The notes beneath the pieces were generated by a model, which did not search any database, was not told where the DNA came from, and saw only the letters and a program-made list of their open reading frames with translations. A stretch of DNA of 60,317 nt from CADEFF01 sp964569315 (GTDB lineage: Bacteria > Pseudomonadota > Alphaproteobacteria > Dongiales > Dongiaceae): the NCBI GenBank assembly GCA_964569315.1, contig CAZMUZ010000009.1, positions 1 to 60,317 of the forward strand, read 5' to 3'. Shown here piece by piece: positions 1 to 7,105 of this stretch. Position 1 is the first letter of the stretch. Each line of letters starts with the position of its first letter. The translations under genes and the position numbers were made by a program.

Positions 1-412
1 GACGAGCTGTCTCGAGTCCCCACTGCAGCGCGGTAGCGACGATGCCAAAGCTGCCCCAGGCGAGCAGATACCCGACGGCGAAAAAGACGGTCGGCGCCAG
101 AGGCGGCCCCGCCTCGTGCTTGTGGTTGATGCGTGCGAACAGCAGCAGCGTCGGTGCTGCGCTCGGCAGCATCATCGCCACCATCATCACCCACCACATG
201 GTGAAGACCAGCACCGCATAGATGGGCGTCCATACCGCCGGCTGCATCAGCCAACCGTCCATCCCGGTCATCGCGGTCATCTCGAGGGCGCTCATGTCCA
301 TGCCGGCGCCGGCCAGCAGCCAGCCCCATGCCATGGCCACGACAACGACCAGCGCTCCGACCACCAGCAATCGGTCGCGCCGCAGCGCTGCTTCCAGGAA
401 GCCCTTCTCCAC
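1..412 (-). CDS. DUF2182 family membrane protein (3' end cut by window)
   Basis: The visible part, about 137 residues, is the N-terminal half of a polytopic inner-membrane protein. A hydrophobic segment near residues 14-32 is followed by a Met-rich stretch (GMDMSALEMTAMTGMDG) and a second helix carrying MWWVMMVAMMLPSA, the hallmark of the DUF2182 family (predicted metal-binding integral membrane proteins). The start is taken as the GTG at 412, a few bases after the stop of the upstream DUF1326 gene, so the two are very likely cotranscribed and translationally coupled. DUF2182 and DUF1326 genes commonly occur together; no biochemical role is established, though the Met-rich loops suggest soft-metal handling (inference). 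The C-terminal half lies outside the window. Confidence 0.8.
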   Translation of the reverse strand, partial: MEKGFLEAALRRDRLLVVGALVVVVAMAWGWLLAGAGMDMSALEMTAMTGMDGWLMQPAVWTPIYAVLVFTMWWVMMVAMMLPSAAPTLLLFARINHKHEAGPPLAPTVFFAVGYLLAWGSFGIVATALQWGLETAR

Positions 413-417
413 GCCGT

Positions 418-1083
418 CTAGGGACGGCCGTATTTTTGCTTGTACTCTTTGTAGCTATGCACGAGGCCATTGGGACCCCATGCGACGTGCGCCATCGAGC
501 TATGCCGACGGGTCAGGTCGAACTTGATGACGTCGGTACTCTTGGCGAAACCGGCAACGTTCTCGGCCTCGTGAAAAACCCAGCCGTCCGGAAGCACGGT
601 GATCATTCGATGCTCTGCGTCGGTAACGGGATTGCGAATCGGCTCGCTATGCGCGCGCACCGCCGTCGGAACCTCGATGCGAGCGCGCCGCTTATCCAGG
701 TCCCAATCGAAGGTGATGGGGGCGAAGAGCGGATCTTTGATCGTCTCGATGATGACCGAGAAAATCTGGAACATGGTGCCGACCTTCTGGTCCGCGCCGG
801 ACAGGATATAAAACAATGCGTCCTTTTGTGCGTCGCTGGCCCGCTCGTCTATGATCGGATGCATGACTCCCTGGCCATGATGGATGGCGCGCGGGAAGTA
901 GAAAGTGGCGAGGACCGACAGGCCATCGAGCTTCACACCGTCGCAATGGCCCTTGTCGATCCTGAAACCGACCAGGCCCGTGCAATGGCCATGGGTCGGA
1001 TCGGCCATCGATTCGCACGGACAGCCGAGATCGCAGCTGCAATATTCGATGTACTTGCCTTCGATCAACCAGTCGCGCGCCAT
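418..1083 (-). CDS. DUF1326 domain protein
   Basis: A 221-residue cytoplasmic protein that fits the DUF1326 family. Near the N-terminus is a Cys cluster, IEYCSCDLGCPCES (about residues 12-25), the family's most conserved feature and a plausible metal or redox site. The rest is an alpha/beta fold without membrane segments. The ATG at 1083 is preceded by a good ribosome binding site (AAGGAG six bases upstream). The gene is followed directly by the DUF2182 membrane protein, the usual partner. Function is unknown; a role in metal or thiol homeostasis is only inference from the Cys motif and the neighbour. Confidence 0.85.
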   Translation of the reverse strand: MARDWLIEGKYIEYCSCDLGCPCESMADPTHGHCTGLVGFRIDKGHCDGVKLDGLSVLATFYFPRAIHHGQGVMHPIIDERASDAQKDALFYILSGADQKVGTMFQIFSVIIETIKDPLFAPITFDWDLDKRRARIEVPTAVRAHSEPIRNPVTDAEHRMITVLPDGWVFHEAENVAGFAKSTDVIKFDLTRRHSSMAHVAWGPNGLVHSYKEYKQKYGRP

Positions 1084-1272
1084 GCCATACTCCTTTTCAC
1101 CGGATCGACATGCACTGGATGCCTAGCTTTCCGTGTCCAGATTGCTCTCGGACGACGGCTTGGGCAAGGTCATAGCCCAAGCTGAAACGCGAGGAATCGG
1201 GACGCTCCGGATATCGATGTTGCCTGTCGACATGACCCTAAAAACCTTTTTCAACAGGCTGCTAGCCCGTCC

Positions 1273-2208
1273 ATGACGAAGCTCGCCCTGTCGGCGGCAA
1301 CGCCCCTGCTGCACCGCCCGGCGCTGCATTTCGCGGCGCTGGTCGTGATGGGCGCGGGCTGGGGGGGCGCCTTCTACCTGCTGCGGCTCGCGCGGCTCGA
1401 CGGCGGGGCCGCGATCGGCATCGCCTTCTGGGAAGGCTTCGGCGCCGGGCTCATGCTGCTCGCGGTCATGCTGGCCGGCCGCATGGCGATGCCGATGGAT
1501 CGCCGGTCGATCGTCTTCTACACCGTCACCGGCTTCTTCGGGATCGGCCTGCCGGCGAGCTTCGTCGCCTGGTCGGCGGGATACCTGCCGGTCGGCGTGC
1601 TCGCCATGACCATGGTGATGGCGCCGATCCTGACCTATGCGCTGTCCATCCTCTGCCGCGTCGAAGGCTTCAGCCTGGTCCGCGCCGCCGGCATCCTCGC
1701 CGGCTTCGTCGGCCTCTCCCTCGTGCTGCTGCCCGATACCAGCTTCCCCGATCCCGCCATGACGGGCTTTGCGGCGATCGCCTTCGGCTCGACGCTCGCC
1801 TACGCCATCCAGAACGTCTATGTGGCCCGCGCGACGCCCTTCGGCATGACGCCCATGGCGATGTCCACGGGCACGCTCCTCTTCGGCGGCGCCATGCTGC
1901 TGCCGCCGCTGATCCTGACCGATAGCGGCGTGTCGCTCTGGGGAAGCTGGGGGCCGACGCAATGGGCGGTGCTGGGCGTCGCACTGATCAACGCCGTATG
2001 CACCGTGATCTTCCTCTGGATGATCCGCGTCGCGGGGCCCGTCTTCACCTCGATGACCGCCTATATGGTCACCTTCTTCGGGATGCTCTGGGGCTTCGTC
2101 TTCTTCGGCGAAGTGCATTCGGTCTGGATCTGGGCGGCGCTGCTGTTGCTGGTGGCCGGCGTCGCGCTCGTCGGCACGCGCCGTCCGCTCGCGCCGCCGC
2201 ACACCTGA
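1273..2208 (+). CDS. EamA/DMT family transporter
   Basis: A 311-residue inner-membrane protein with about ten hydrophobic segments arranged as two EamA repeats, typical of the drug/metabolite transporter superfamily of small-molecule exporters. The second repeat begins near residue 155 (FAAIAFGSTLAYAIQNVYVA) and ends in the usual short basic tail (GTRRPLAPPHT). Substrate cannot be read from sequence. The ATG at 1273 has no convincing Shine-Dalgarno sequence, so the exact start is less certain. It converges with cobB, leaving only about 50 bases, and is probably not part of the cobalamin pathway. Confidence 0.85.
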   Translation: MTKLALSAATPLLHRPALHFAALVVMGAGWGGAFYLLRLARLDGGAAIGIAFWEGFGAGLMLLAVMLAGRMAMPMDRRSIVFYTVTGFFGIGLPASFVAWSAGYLPVGVLAMTMVMAPILTYALSILCRVEGFSLVRAAGILAGFVGLSLVLLPDTSFPDPAMTGFAAIAFGSTLAYAIQNVYVARATPFGMTPMAMSTGTLLFGGAMLLPPLILTDSGVSLWGSWGPTQWAVLGVALINAVCTVIFLWMIRVAGPVFTSMTAYMVTFFGMLWGFVFFGEVHSVWIWAALLLLVAGVALVGTRRPLAPPHT

Positions 2209-2260
2209 AGCGCCGCGCCACCCCGCATGGCCGAGGCGTCACGTCCCATCTCTGATGGCG

Positions 2261-3589
2261 TCACGCCAGTTCGGCGTCGCTCCGGTCGATCAGATGCAGG
2301 AAGGAGCCGAAGACCTTGCCCCGGCGCCGGCCCATGGCGCCGAGCGCGCGCCCCTCGGCGTCGGCCACGGCGAAGAGCGGCTCGCCCTCGCCTTCCCGGA
2401 CGATCGTCGCATAGTGGAATTCATGGCCGCGGAACCGCGCCCCCGCACGGCCGAGCGGCCCGTCGCCCGAGAGCCGCAGCGCGCGATAGCCGAGATGACG
2501 CTTGCGCGTCGCGAAGGAGGTTTCGACCGGCAGCAATCCCGCCATCCGGTGCGATATACCCGCCTCGTCGACCAGCCCCTCGCCCAGCAGCATGTAGCCG
2601 CCGCATTCGCCATAGATCGTGGCGCCGCGCGCCGCGGCCTCGCCCAGCCCCTGCCGCAGTCGCGCATTGCCGGCGAGCCGGCCGGCATGGAGCTCGGGAT
2701 AGCCGCCCGGCAGGAAGACGGCGTCGGCCTCGCCCGAGGGCGCCTCGTCGGCAAGGGGCGAGAAGAAATCGATCGCGGCGCCGGCCTCCCGCCATTGCTC
2801 CAGCAGGGCCGGATAGGCGAAGCGGAAGGCATCGTCGCGCGCGACCGCGATGCGCCGGCCGAGCGGCGGCAGCATCGTCTCCGGTGCGATCCCGGCGGCG
2901 CTGGCCCGCGCCGGCTTCGCGAGGGCCATCAGCGCCGGAAGATCGATGCTGGCCTCGACCAGCCCGGCCGCCTCGTCGAGGAAGGTTTCGAGCGCGCCAT
3001 GCTCGCTCGCCTGCACGAGGCCGAGATGGCGTTCCGGCAGGCCGAGCCGCGCATCCTGCGGCAGAAGTCCGAGGATCGGCAGGCCGAGCGGCGCGATCGC
3101 GCGGCGCAGCATCGCCGCATGGCGCTCGCTGCCGACGCGGTTCAGCACCGCGCCCGCCACGACGATGTCGGCGCGGTGCGTCATGAAGCCCCGCAGCAGC
3201 GCCGCCGCCGACCCCGCCTGGCCGCGCACATCCGCCACCAGCAGCACCGGCCAGCCGGTGAGCGCCGCGAGATCGGCGGTCGAGCCGCTGCCGTCCTGCG
3301 CGCCGTCGAAGAGCCCCATCGCCCCTTCGAGGATCGCGAGCTCGCTGCCCCCGGCCCGTGCGATCAGCCGCGCGAGCGTGCCGGGCCGCATGGCCCAGGG
3401 ATCGAGATTGCGGCAGGGCGCGCCCGTCGCCGCCGAATGGAAGGCCGGATCGATATAGTCCGGCCCCGCCTTGAAGCTCGCGACCGCGCAAGCCCGCCGG
3501 CGGAGGGCGCGCAGGAGGCCGAGAGTGAGGACCGTCTTGCCGCTGCCCGAGGCGGGCGCCGCGATGACGAGGCCGCGCGGACCGGACAT
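2261..3589 (-). CDS. cobB: Cobyrinate / hydrogenobyrinate a,c-diamide synthase
   Basis: A complete 442-residue CobB/CbiA enzyme: ATP- and glutamine-dependent amidation of the a and c side chains of (hydrogeno)byrinic acid. The N-terminal P-loop-like motif APASGSGKTVLTLGLL and the following SFKAGPDYIDPAFHSAATG are diagnostic. The C-terminal class I glutamine amidotransferase domain has its Cys in YGECGGYMLLG and its His in GHEFHYAT. Start is the ATG at 3589, three bases before the N run; the open frame that continues through the Ns into cobA is an artefact of the gap. Late cobalt insertion in this locus (cobN) suggests the hydrogenobyrinic acid substrate (inference). The upstream region, and therefore its promoter or operon link to cobA, is lost in the gap. 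Confidence 0.95.
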   Translation of the reverse strand: MSGPRGLVIAAPASGSGKTVLTLGLLRALRRRACAVASFKAGPDYIDPAFHSAATGAPCRNLDPWAMRPGTLARLIARAGGSELAILEGAMGLFDGAQDGSGSTADLAALTGWPVLLVADVRGQAGSAAALLRGFMTHRADIVVAGAVLNRVGSERHAAMLRRAIAPLGLPILGLLPQDARLGLPERHLGLVQASEHGALETFLDEAAGLVEASIDLPALMALAKPARASAAGIAPETMLPPLGRRIAVARDDAFRFAYPALLEQWREAGAAIDFFSPLADEAPSGEADAVFLPGGYPELHAGRLAGNARLRQGLGEAAARGATIYGECGGYMLLGEGLVDEAGISHRMAGLLPVETSFATRKRHLGYRALRLSGDGPLGRAGARFRGHEFHYATIVREGEGEPLFAVADAEGRALGAMGRRRGKVFGSFLHLIDRSDAELA

Positions 3590-3592
3590 GGG

Positions 3593-3692
3593 NNNNNNNN
3601 NNNNNNNNNNNNNNNNNNNNNNNNNNNNNNNNNNNNNNNNNNNNNNNNNNNNNNNNNNNNNNNNNNNNNNNNNNNNNNNNNNNNNNNNNNNN
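3593..3692. other. Assembly gap (100 N)
   Basis: Exactly 100 consecutive N bases, the conventional placeholder for a gap of unknown length. It removes the 3' end of cobA and the start region of cobB. True length and content are unknown, and additional small cob genes could be missing here. The open frame across the gap is coincidental and does not indicate a fused protein. Confidence 0.98.
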
Positions 3693-4525
3693 TCCCGGCC
3701 GAGCGGGTCGGCGACGAGCGTGCGCCCCGCGAGCGCGCCCAGCCAGTCGAGCGCGGCGCGCATCCGTACCACATCGCCCACCACGAGGATCGCGGGCGGC
3801 TCGAGCCCCGCCGCCTCCGCGTCGGCGACGCAGGTGCCAAGCGTCGTCTCCACCACGCGCTGCTCGGGCAAAGTGGCGTGGCTCACGAGGGCAACCGGCT
3901 CCGCCGCCGGACGGCCGGCCTCGCGCAGCAGCCCGGCGATCCGCGCCAGATGCTTGAGCGCCATATAGACCACCAGCACCGGCGAGCTCCGCGCGAGCCC
4001 CGCCCAGTCGACCGCGTCCGGCACGTCGCCGCTCGCGTCATGGCCGGTGATGAAGGTCACCGCCGAGTTGGTGTCGCGATGGGTGAGCGGGATGCCGGCA
4101 TAGGCGAGCCCGCCGAGCCCGGCGCTGATGCCCGGCACGAAGCGGAACGGCACGCGCGCCGCGACCAGCGCCAACGCCTCCTCGCCGCCGCGCCCGAAGA
4201 CCAGCGGATCGCCGCCCTTGAGCCGCAGCACGCGCTTGCCCTCGCGGGCGAGCTGCACGAGCCGCAGCGAGATGCCCGGCTGCTTCGCCGAGGGCTTGCC
4301 GCCGCGCTTGCCGGCATATTCGAGGATCGCCTTCGGGTTCGCGAGCGCGAGCACGCCCTCGCCCACCAGCGCGTCATAGACGACGACATCGGCCTCGGCG
4401 AGCCCCTTCAGCGCCAGCAGCGTCAGCAGCCCGGGATCGCCCGGGCCCGCGCCCGCGAGCCAGACCGTGCCCGGCTCCAGCGAGGGCAAGACCAGCGACG
4501 GCAAGGAAAGTCCTGCAAGATCCAT
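3693..4525 (-). CDS. cobA: Uroporphyrinogen-III C-methyltransferase (3' end in gap)
   Basis: SUMT, which methylates uroporphyrinogen III at C2 and C7 to give precorrin-2, the branch point to cobalamin and siroheme. Motifs: the SAM-site glycine loop GAGPGDPGLLTLLAL near the N-terminus, KRVLRLKGGDPLVFGRGGEE, and VVYMALKHL. About 278 residues are present, close to full length, and the stop lies in the N gap. It is a stand-alone CobA without the dehydrogenase/ferrochelatase module of CysG. Two in-frame ATGs exist, at 4534 and 4525. I prefer 4525 because a TAGAAT box that looks like a -10 element overlaps the upstream ATG and mirrors the arrangement in front of cobK. Divergent from cobK. Confidence 0.93.
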
Positions 4526-4532
4526 GGCCGCC

Positions 4533-4588
4533 ATTCTAGGAATGTGGGCCCGCGCGGCTAGTCAAATCGAGACCTGCATTCTTAGAAT
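4533..4588. promoter_or_regulatory. Divergent cobA/cobK control region with paired dyads
   Basis: Two near-identical 11-base dyads, ATTCTAGGAAT (4533-4543) and ATTCTTAGAAT (4578-4588), flank the short intergenic region. Read outward, each contains TAGAAT, a 5/6 match to a -10 box, and each is followed after six or seven bases by an ATGG start (cobA 4525, cobK 4595). That spacing would give leaderless or nearly leaderless mRNAs. TAGTCAA at 4559-4565 could serve as a -35 core, with 18-base spacing to the cobK box and a long 21 bases to the cobA box. The dyads might instead be operators. No cobalamin riboswitch is present here. Confidence 0.4.
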
Positions 4589-4594
4589 AGCGCC

Positions 4595-5368
4595 ATGGGA
4601 AGCGCCGCAGCGCCCGCACGAATCCTCATCCTCGGCGGCACCGGCGAAGCGGCGCAGCTTGCGGCGGCGCTCGCGGCCGATCCGCGCTTCGCGCCGGTCA
4701 CCGCGCTTGCGGGGCGCACGGCGAAGCCCGCGACGCTCACGGGCGAGGTTCGCGTCGGCGGCTTCGGCGGCGTCGAGGGGCTCGTCGCCTATCTCCGCGA
4801 GGCCGGCCCCCGCCTCCTCGTCGATGCGACCCATCCCTTCGCCGCGCAGATCAGGCGCCATGCGGCCGAAGCGGCGGCGGCGACGGGCGTGGCGCTGCTC
4901 CGCCTCGAGCGGCCGGCCTGGGCGAAGCAGCGCGGCGACCGCTGGCACGAGGTCGAGAATCTTCCTGCCGCCGCGGCGCTCGCGCCGAAGCTTGGCCGTC
5001 GCGCCTTCCTCACGGTCGGCCGCAGGGAGATCGCGGCCTTCGCCGATCAGCCGGCGGTGCATTATCTCGTGCGGCTGGTCGAGCCGCCGGCGACCCCGCT
5101 GCCGCTCGCCGACTATCATTTGCTGCTGGAGCGCGGCCCGTTCGACGAGGCCGACGAGCTGCAGCTCCTCCGCGCGCACAAGATCGATCTCGTGATCGCG
5201 AAGCAGAGCGGCGGCCAGGCGACCTACGGCAAGATCGCGGCCGCGCGGACGCTCCGGCTGCCCGTCATCCTGCAGCGTCGCCCCGCACCGCCGACCGGCT
5301 ATGCGCCCGCCGCCACGGTCGAGACCGCGGCCGATGCGCGGGCCTGGATCGAGAACGCGATCGCCTGA
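4595..5368 (+). CDS. cobK: Precorrin-6A reductase
   Basis: A 257-residue CobK/CbiJ enzyme that reduces the macrocycle of precorrin-6A with NADPH to give precorrin-6B. The nucleotide-binding motif ILILGGTGEAAQLA is at the N-terminus. VDATHPFAAQIRRHA (about residues 77-91), LTVGRREIAAF and the C-terminal VIAKQSGGQATYGKIAAA are family signatures. The ATG at 4595 has no Shine-Dalgarno sequence, but a -10-like TAGAAT lies just upstream, so the message may be leaderless. It is transcribed away from cobA and converges with the hydrolase at 5372, with three bases between the genes. Confidence 0.93.
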   Translation: MGSAAAPARILILGGTGEAAQLAAALAADPRFAPVTALAGRTAKPATLTGEVRVGGFGGVEGLVAYLREAGPRLLVDATHPFAAQIRRHAAEAAAATGVALLRLERPAWAKQRGDRWHEVENLPAAAALAPKLGRRAFLTVGRREIAAFADQPAVHYLVRLVEPPATPLPLADYHLLLERGPFDEADELQLLRAHKIDLVIAKQSGGQATYGKIAAARTLRLPVILQRRPAPPTGYAPAATVETAADARAWIENAIA

Positions 5369-5371
5369 GCG

Positions 5372-6250
5372 TTACCCTATGAAGAACTCGCGGAGCGCCG
5401 CCGCGGTCTCGGCCGGCGCTTCCTCGGCGAGGAAATGGCCGCAATCGAGCGGCAGCTCGCTCACATCCTCGGCCCAGCGCCGCCAGACGCTGCTCGGCGT
5501 GTCGATCTTGTCCTTGAGATAGTCGCGCGACCAGATCGACAGCACCGGACAGGCGATGCGCCGCCCCTTCTCCCGATCGGCGCGATCATCCGCCACATCG
5601 ACCGATGCGCCGGCGCGATAGTCGGCGCAGGTGGCGGCGATGACGGAAGGCTTGCTGAAGCTCCGCTCATAGGCCGCGAGGGCGTCGGGATGGAAACAGT
5701 CCTTCTTCTCCGCCCAGCGCTGCAGCAGATGATGCAGGTAGAACACCGGATCGCTGCCGATGAGCTTTTCCGGCACCGGCGCCGGCACGGCGAGGAACGG
5801 CCAGTGATAGGTCGCGAGCGCGCTCTGCCAGGTCATCTGCTCCCAGACGTCGAGCGTCGGCACGATGTCGAGCACGGCGAGGCGGCGGACCTGTTCCGGG
5901 TGATCGAGCGCGAGGCGGTAGGCGACGCGGGCGCCGCGGTCATGCCCCGCGAGATGAAAGCTCTCATGGCCGAGCGCCGCCATCACCCCCACCATGTCCG
6001 CCGCCATGACGCGCTTCGAATAGTTGCGGTGCGCGGGATCGGGCTCGGGGCCCGTGCTTTCGCCATAGCCGCGAAGGTCGGGCAGCACGACGGTGAAATC
6101 CTCCGTCAGGGCGGGCGCCACCGCGTGCCAGCAGACATGGGTCTGCGGATAGCCGTGCAGCATCAGAAGCGGTGCGCCCTTGCCCGCCATCCGGAGATGG
6201 ATCTCGGCATCGCGGGTCTGGATCTTGCGCGTCTCGAACCCGTGGAACAT
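5372..6250 (-). CDS. Fluoroacetate/haloacetate dehalogenase-like alpha/beta hydrolase
   Basis: A 292-residue alpha/beta hydrolase. Every functional residue described for the Rhodopseudomonas fluoroacetate dehalogenase has an equivalent at an almost constant offset: nucleophile Asp104 with Arg105 and Arg108 (GHDRGAR), Asp128 (VLD), the halide pocket His149-Trp150 (TYHWPFL) and Tyr212 (DYRAG), and catalytic His273 (CGHFLAEE). It would hydrolyse short 2-haloacids to hydroxyacids (EC 3.8.1.3) through an aspartyl ester. The family also contains defluorinases active on other acids and enzymes of unknown substrate. It lies 81 bases downstream of cobM on the same strand and may be the last gene of that operon, although it has no expected role in cobalamin synthesis. 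Start: ATG at 6250; an in-frame TTG directly upstream is less likely. Confidence 0.8.
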   Translation of the reverse strand: MFHGFETRKIQTRDAEIHLRMAGKGAPLLMLHGYPQTHVCWHAVAPALTEDFTVVLPDLRGYGESTGPEPDPAHRNYSKRVMAADMVGVMAALGHESFHLAGHDRGARVAYRLALDHPEQVRRLAVLDIVPTLDVWEQMTWQSALATYHWPFLAVPAPVPEKLIGSDPVFYLHHLLQRWAEKKDCFHPDALAAYERSFSKPSVIAATCADYRAGASVDVADDRADREKGRRIACPVLSIWSRDYLKDKIDTPSSVWRRWAEDVSELPLDCGHFLAEEAPAETAAALREFFIG

Positions 6251-6331
6251 CAAAGCCCCCTGGCCGCCACCCCGCCGATCAACCCGGCCGTCGGCTCCCG
6301 CGTTCCCCGCGAGGCGGGCCGCCCGCCGGCC

Positions 6332-7105
6332 TCAGGCCTTCGCCCTAGCCTTCCCCGGTCGCAATATATGCCGGTGCTGCGGATGATACAGCCGGCTGTC
6401 GGTGAAGCCGCTCTCGCCGAAGACGCGGCCCACGAAGATGAGCGCGGTGCGGGTGATCTTCGCCGCCTTCACCACGGCGCGGATGGTGTCGAGCGTCCCG
6501 CGATGCACCACCGCATCCGGCCAGCCGACCCGATAGACCACCACCACCGGGCAATCGCCGCCGTAATGCGGCGCAAGCTCGCGCACCACGAGGCCGAGAT
6601 TGCGCACCGAGAGATGGATGGCGAGCGTCGCGCGCGACCGGCCGAGCGTCGCCAGGTCCTCGCCCGGCGGCATGGGCGAGGCCTTGCCTGCCGTGCGGGT
6701 GAGGATGATGGTCTGGCTCACCTCCGGCAAGGTGAGCTCGGTCTTGAGCAGCGCCGCCGCGGCGGCGAAGGCCGGCACGCCGGGCACCACCTCGTAAGGA
6801 ATGCCGAGCGCATCGAGCCGGCGCATCTGCTCGGCGATCGCGCCATAGATCGAGGGATCGCCGGAATGGACCCGCGCCACATCCTGGCCCTTCGCGTGCG
6901 CCGCCTCGATATGGGCGAGGATCTCGTCGAGGGTGAGCGGCGCGGTATCGACCACCAGCGCGTCGCGCGGCGCATCGGCGATGACCGCTTCCGGCACCAG
7001 CGAGCCGGCATAGAGCAGCACGGGGCAGCGCTCGATGAGCTTCCGTCCCTTGACCGTGATGAGGTCGGGATCGCCCGGCCCGGCGCCGATGAAATGCACG
7101 GTCAT
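6332..7105 (-). CDS. cobM: Precorrin-4 C11-methyltransferase
   Basis: A 257-residue CobM/CbiF enzyme that transfers methyl from SAM to C11 of precorrin-4, giving precorrin-5. Seen in sequence: VHFIGAGPGDPDLITVKG at the N-terminus, YAGSLVPEAVI, ARVHSGDPSIYGAIAEQM (the second SAM loop) and the C-terminal SRLYHPQHRHILR. Its ATG overlaps the stop of cbiG-cobJ by four bases (ATGA), so translation is coupled. It is the last clear cobalamin gene of the cbiX-cobH-cobL-cobI-cbiG/cobJ-cobM run. Confidence 0.95.
   Translation of the reverse strand: MTVHFIGAGPGDPDLITVKGRKLIERCPVLLYAGSLVPEAVIADAPRDALVVDTAPLTLDEILAHIEAAHAKGQDVARVHSGDPSIYGAIAEQMRRLDALGIPYEVVPGVPAFAAAAALLKTELTLPEVSQTIILTRTAGKASPMPPGEDLATLGRSRATLAIHLSVRNLGLVVRELAPHYGGDCPVVVVYRVGWPDAVVHRGTLDTIRAVVKAAKITRTALIFVGRVFGESGFTDSRLYHPQHRHILRPGKARAKA

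Noticed and set aside
1234..1268. CCTTTTTCAACAGGCTGCTA before the DMT gene, reminiscent of insertion-sequence ends
   Set aside because: No matching inverted copy, target duplication or transposase fragment is seen nearby.
2261..4534. A 757-residue open frame that looks like a CobB-CobA fusion
   Set aside because: The frame runs through 100 N bases. Both halves have their own normal ends: CobB begins with ATG at 3589, and CobA is near full length at the gap.
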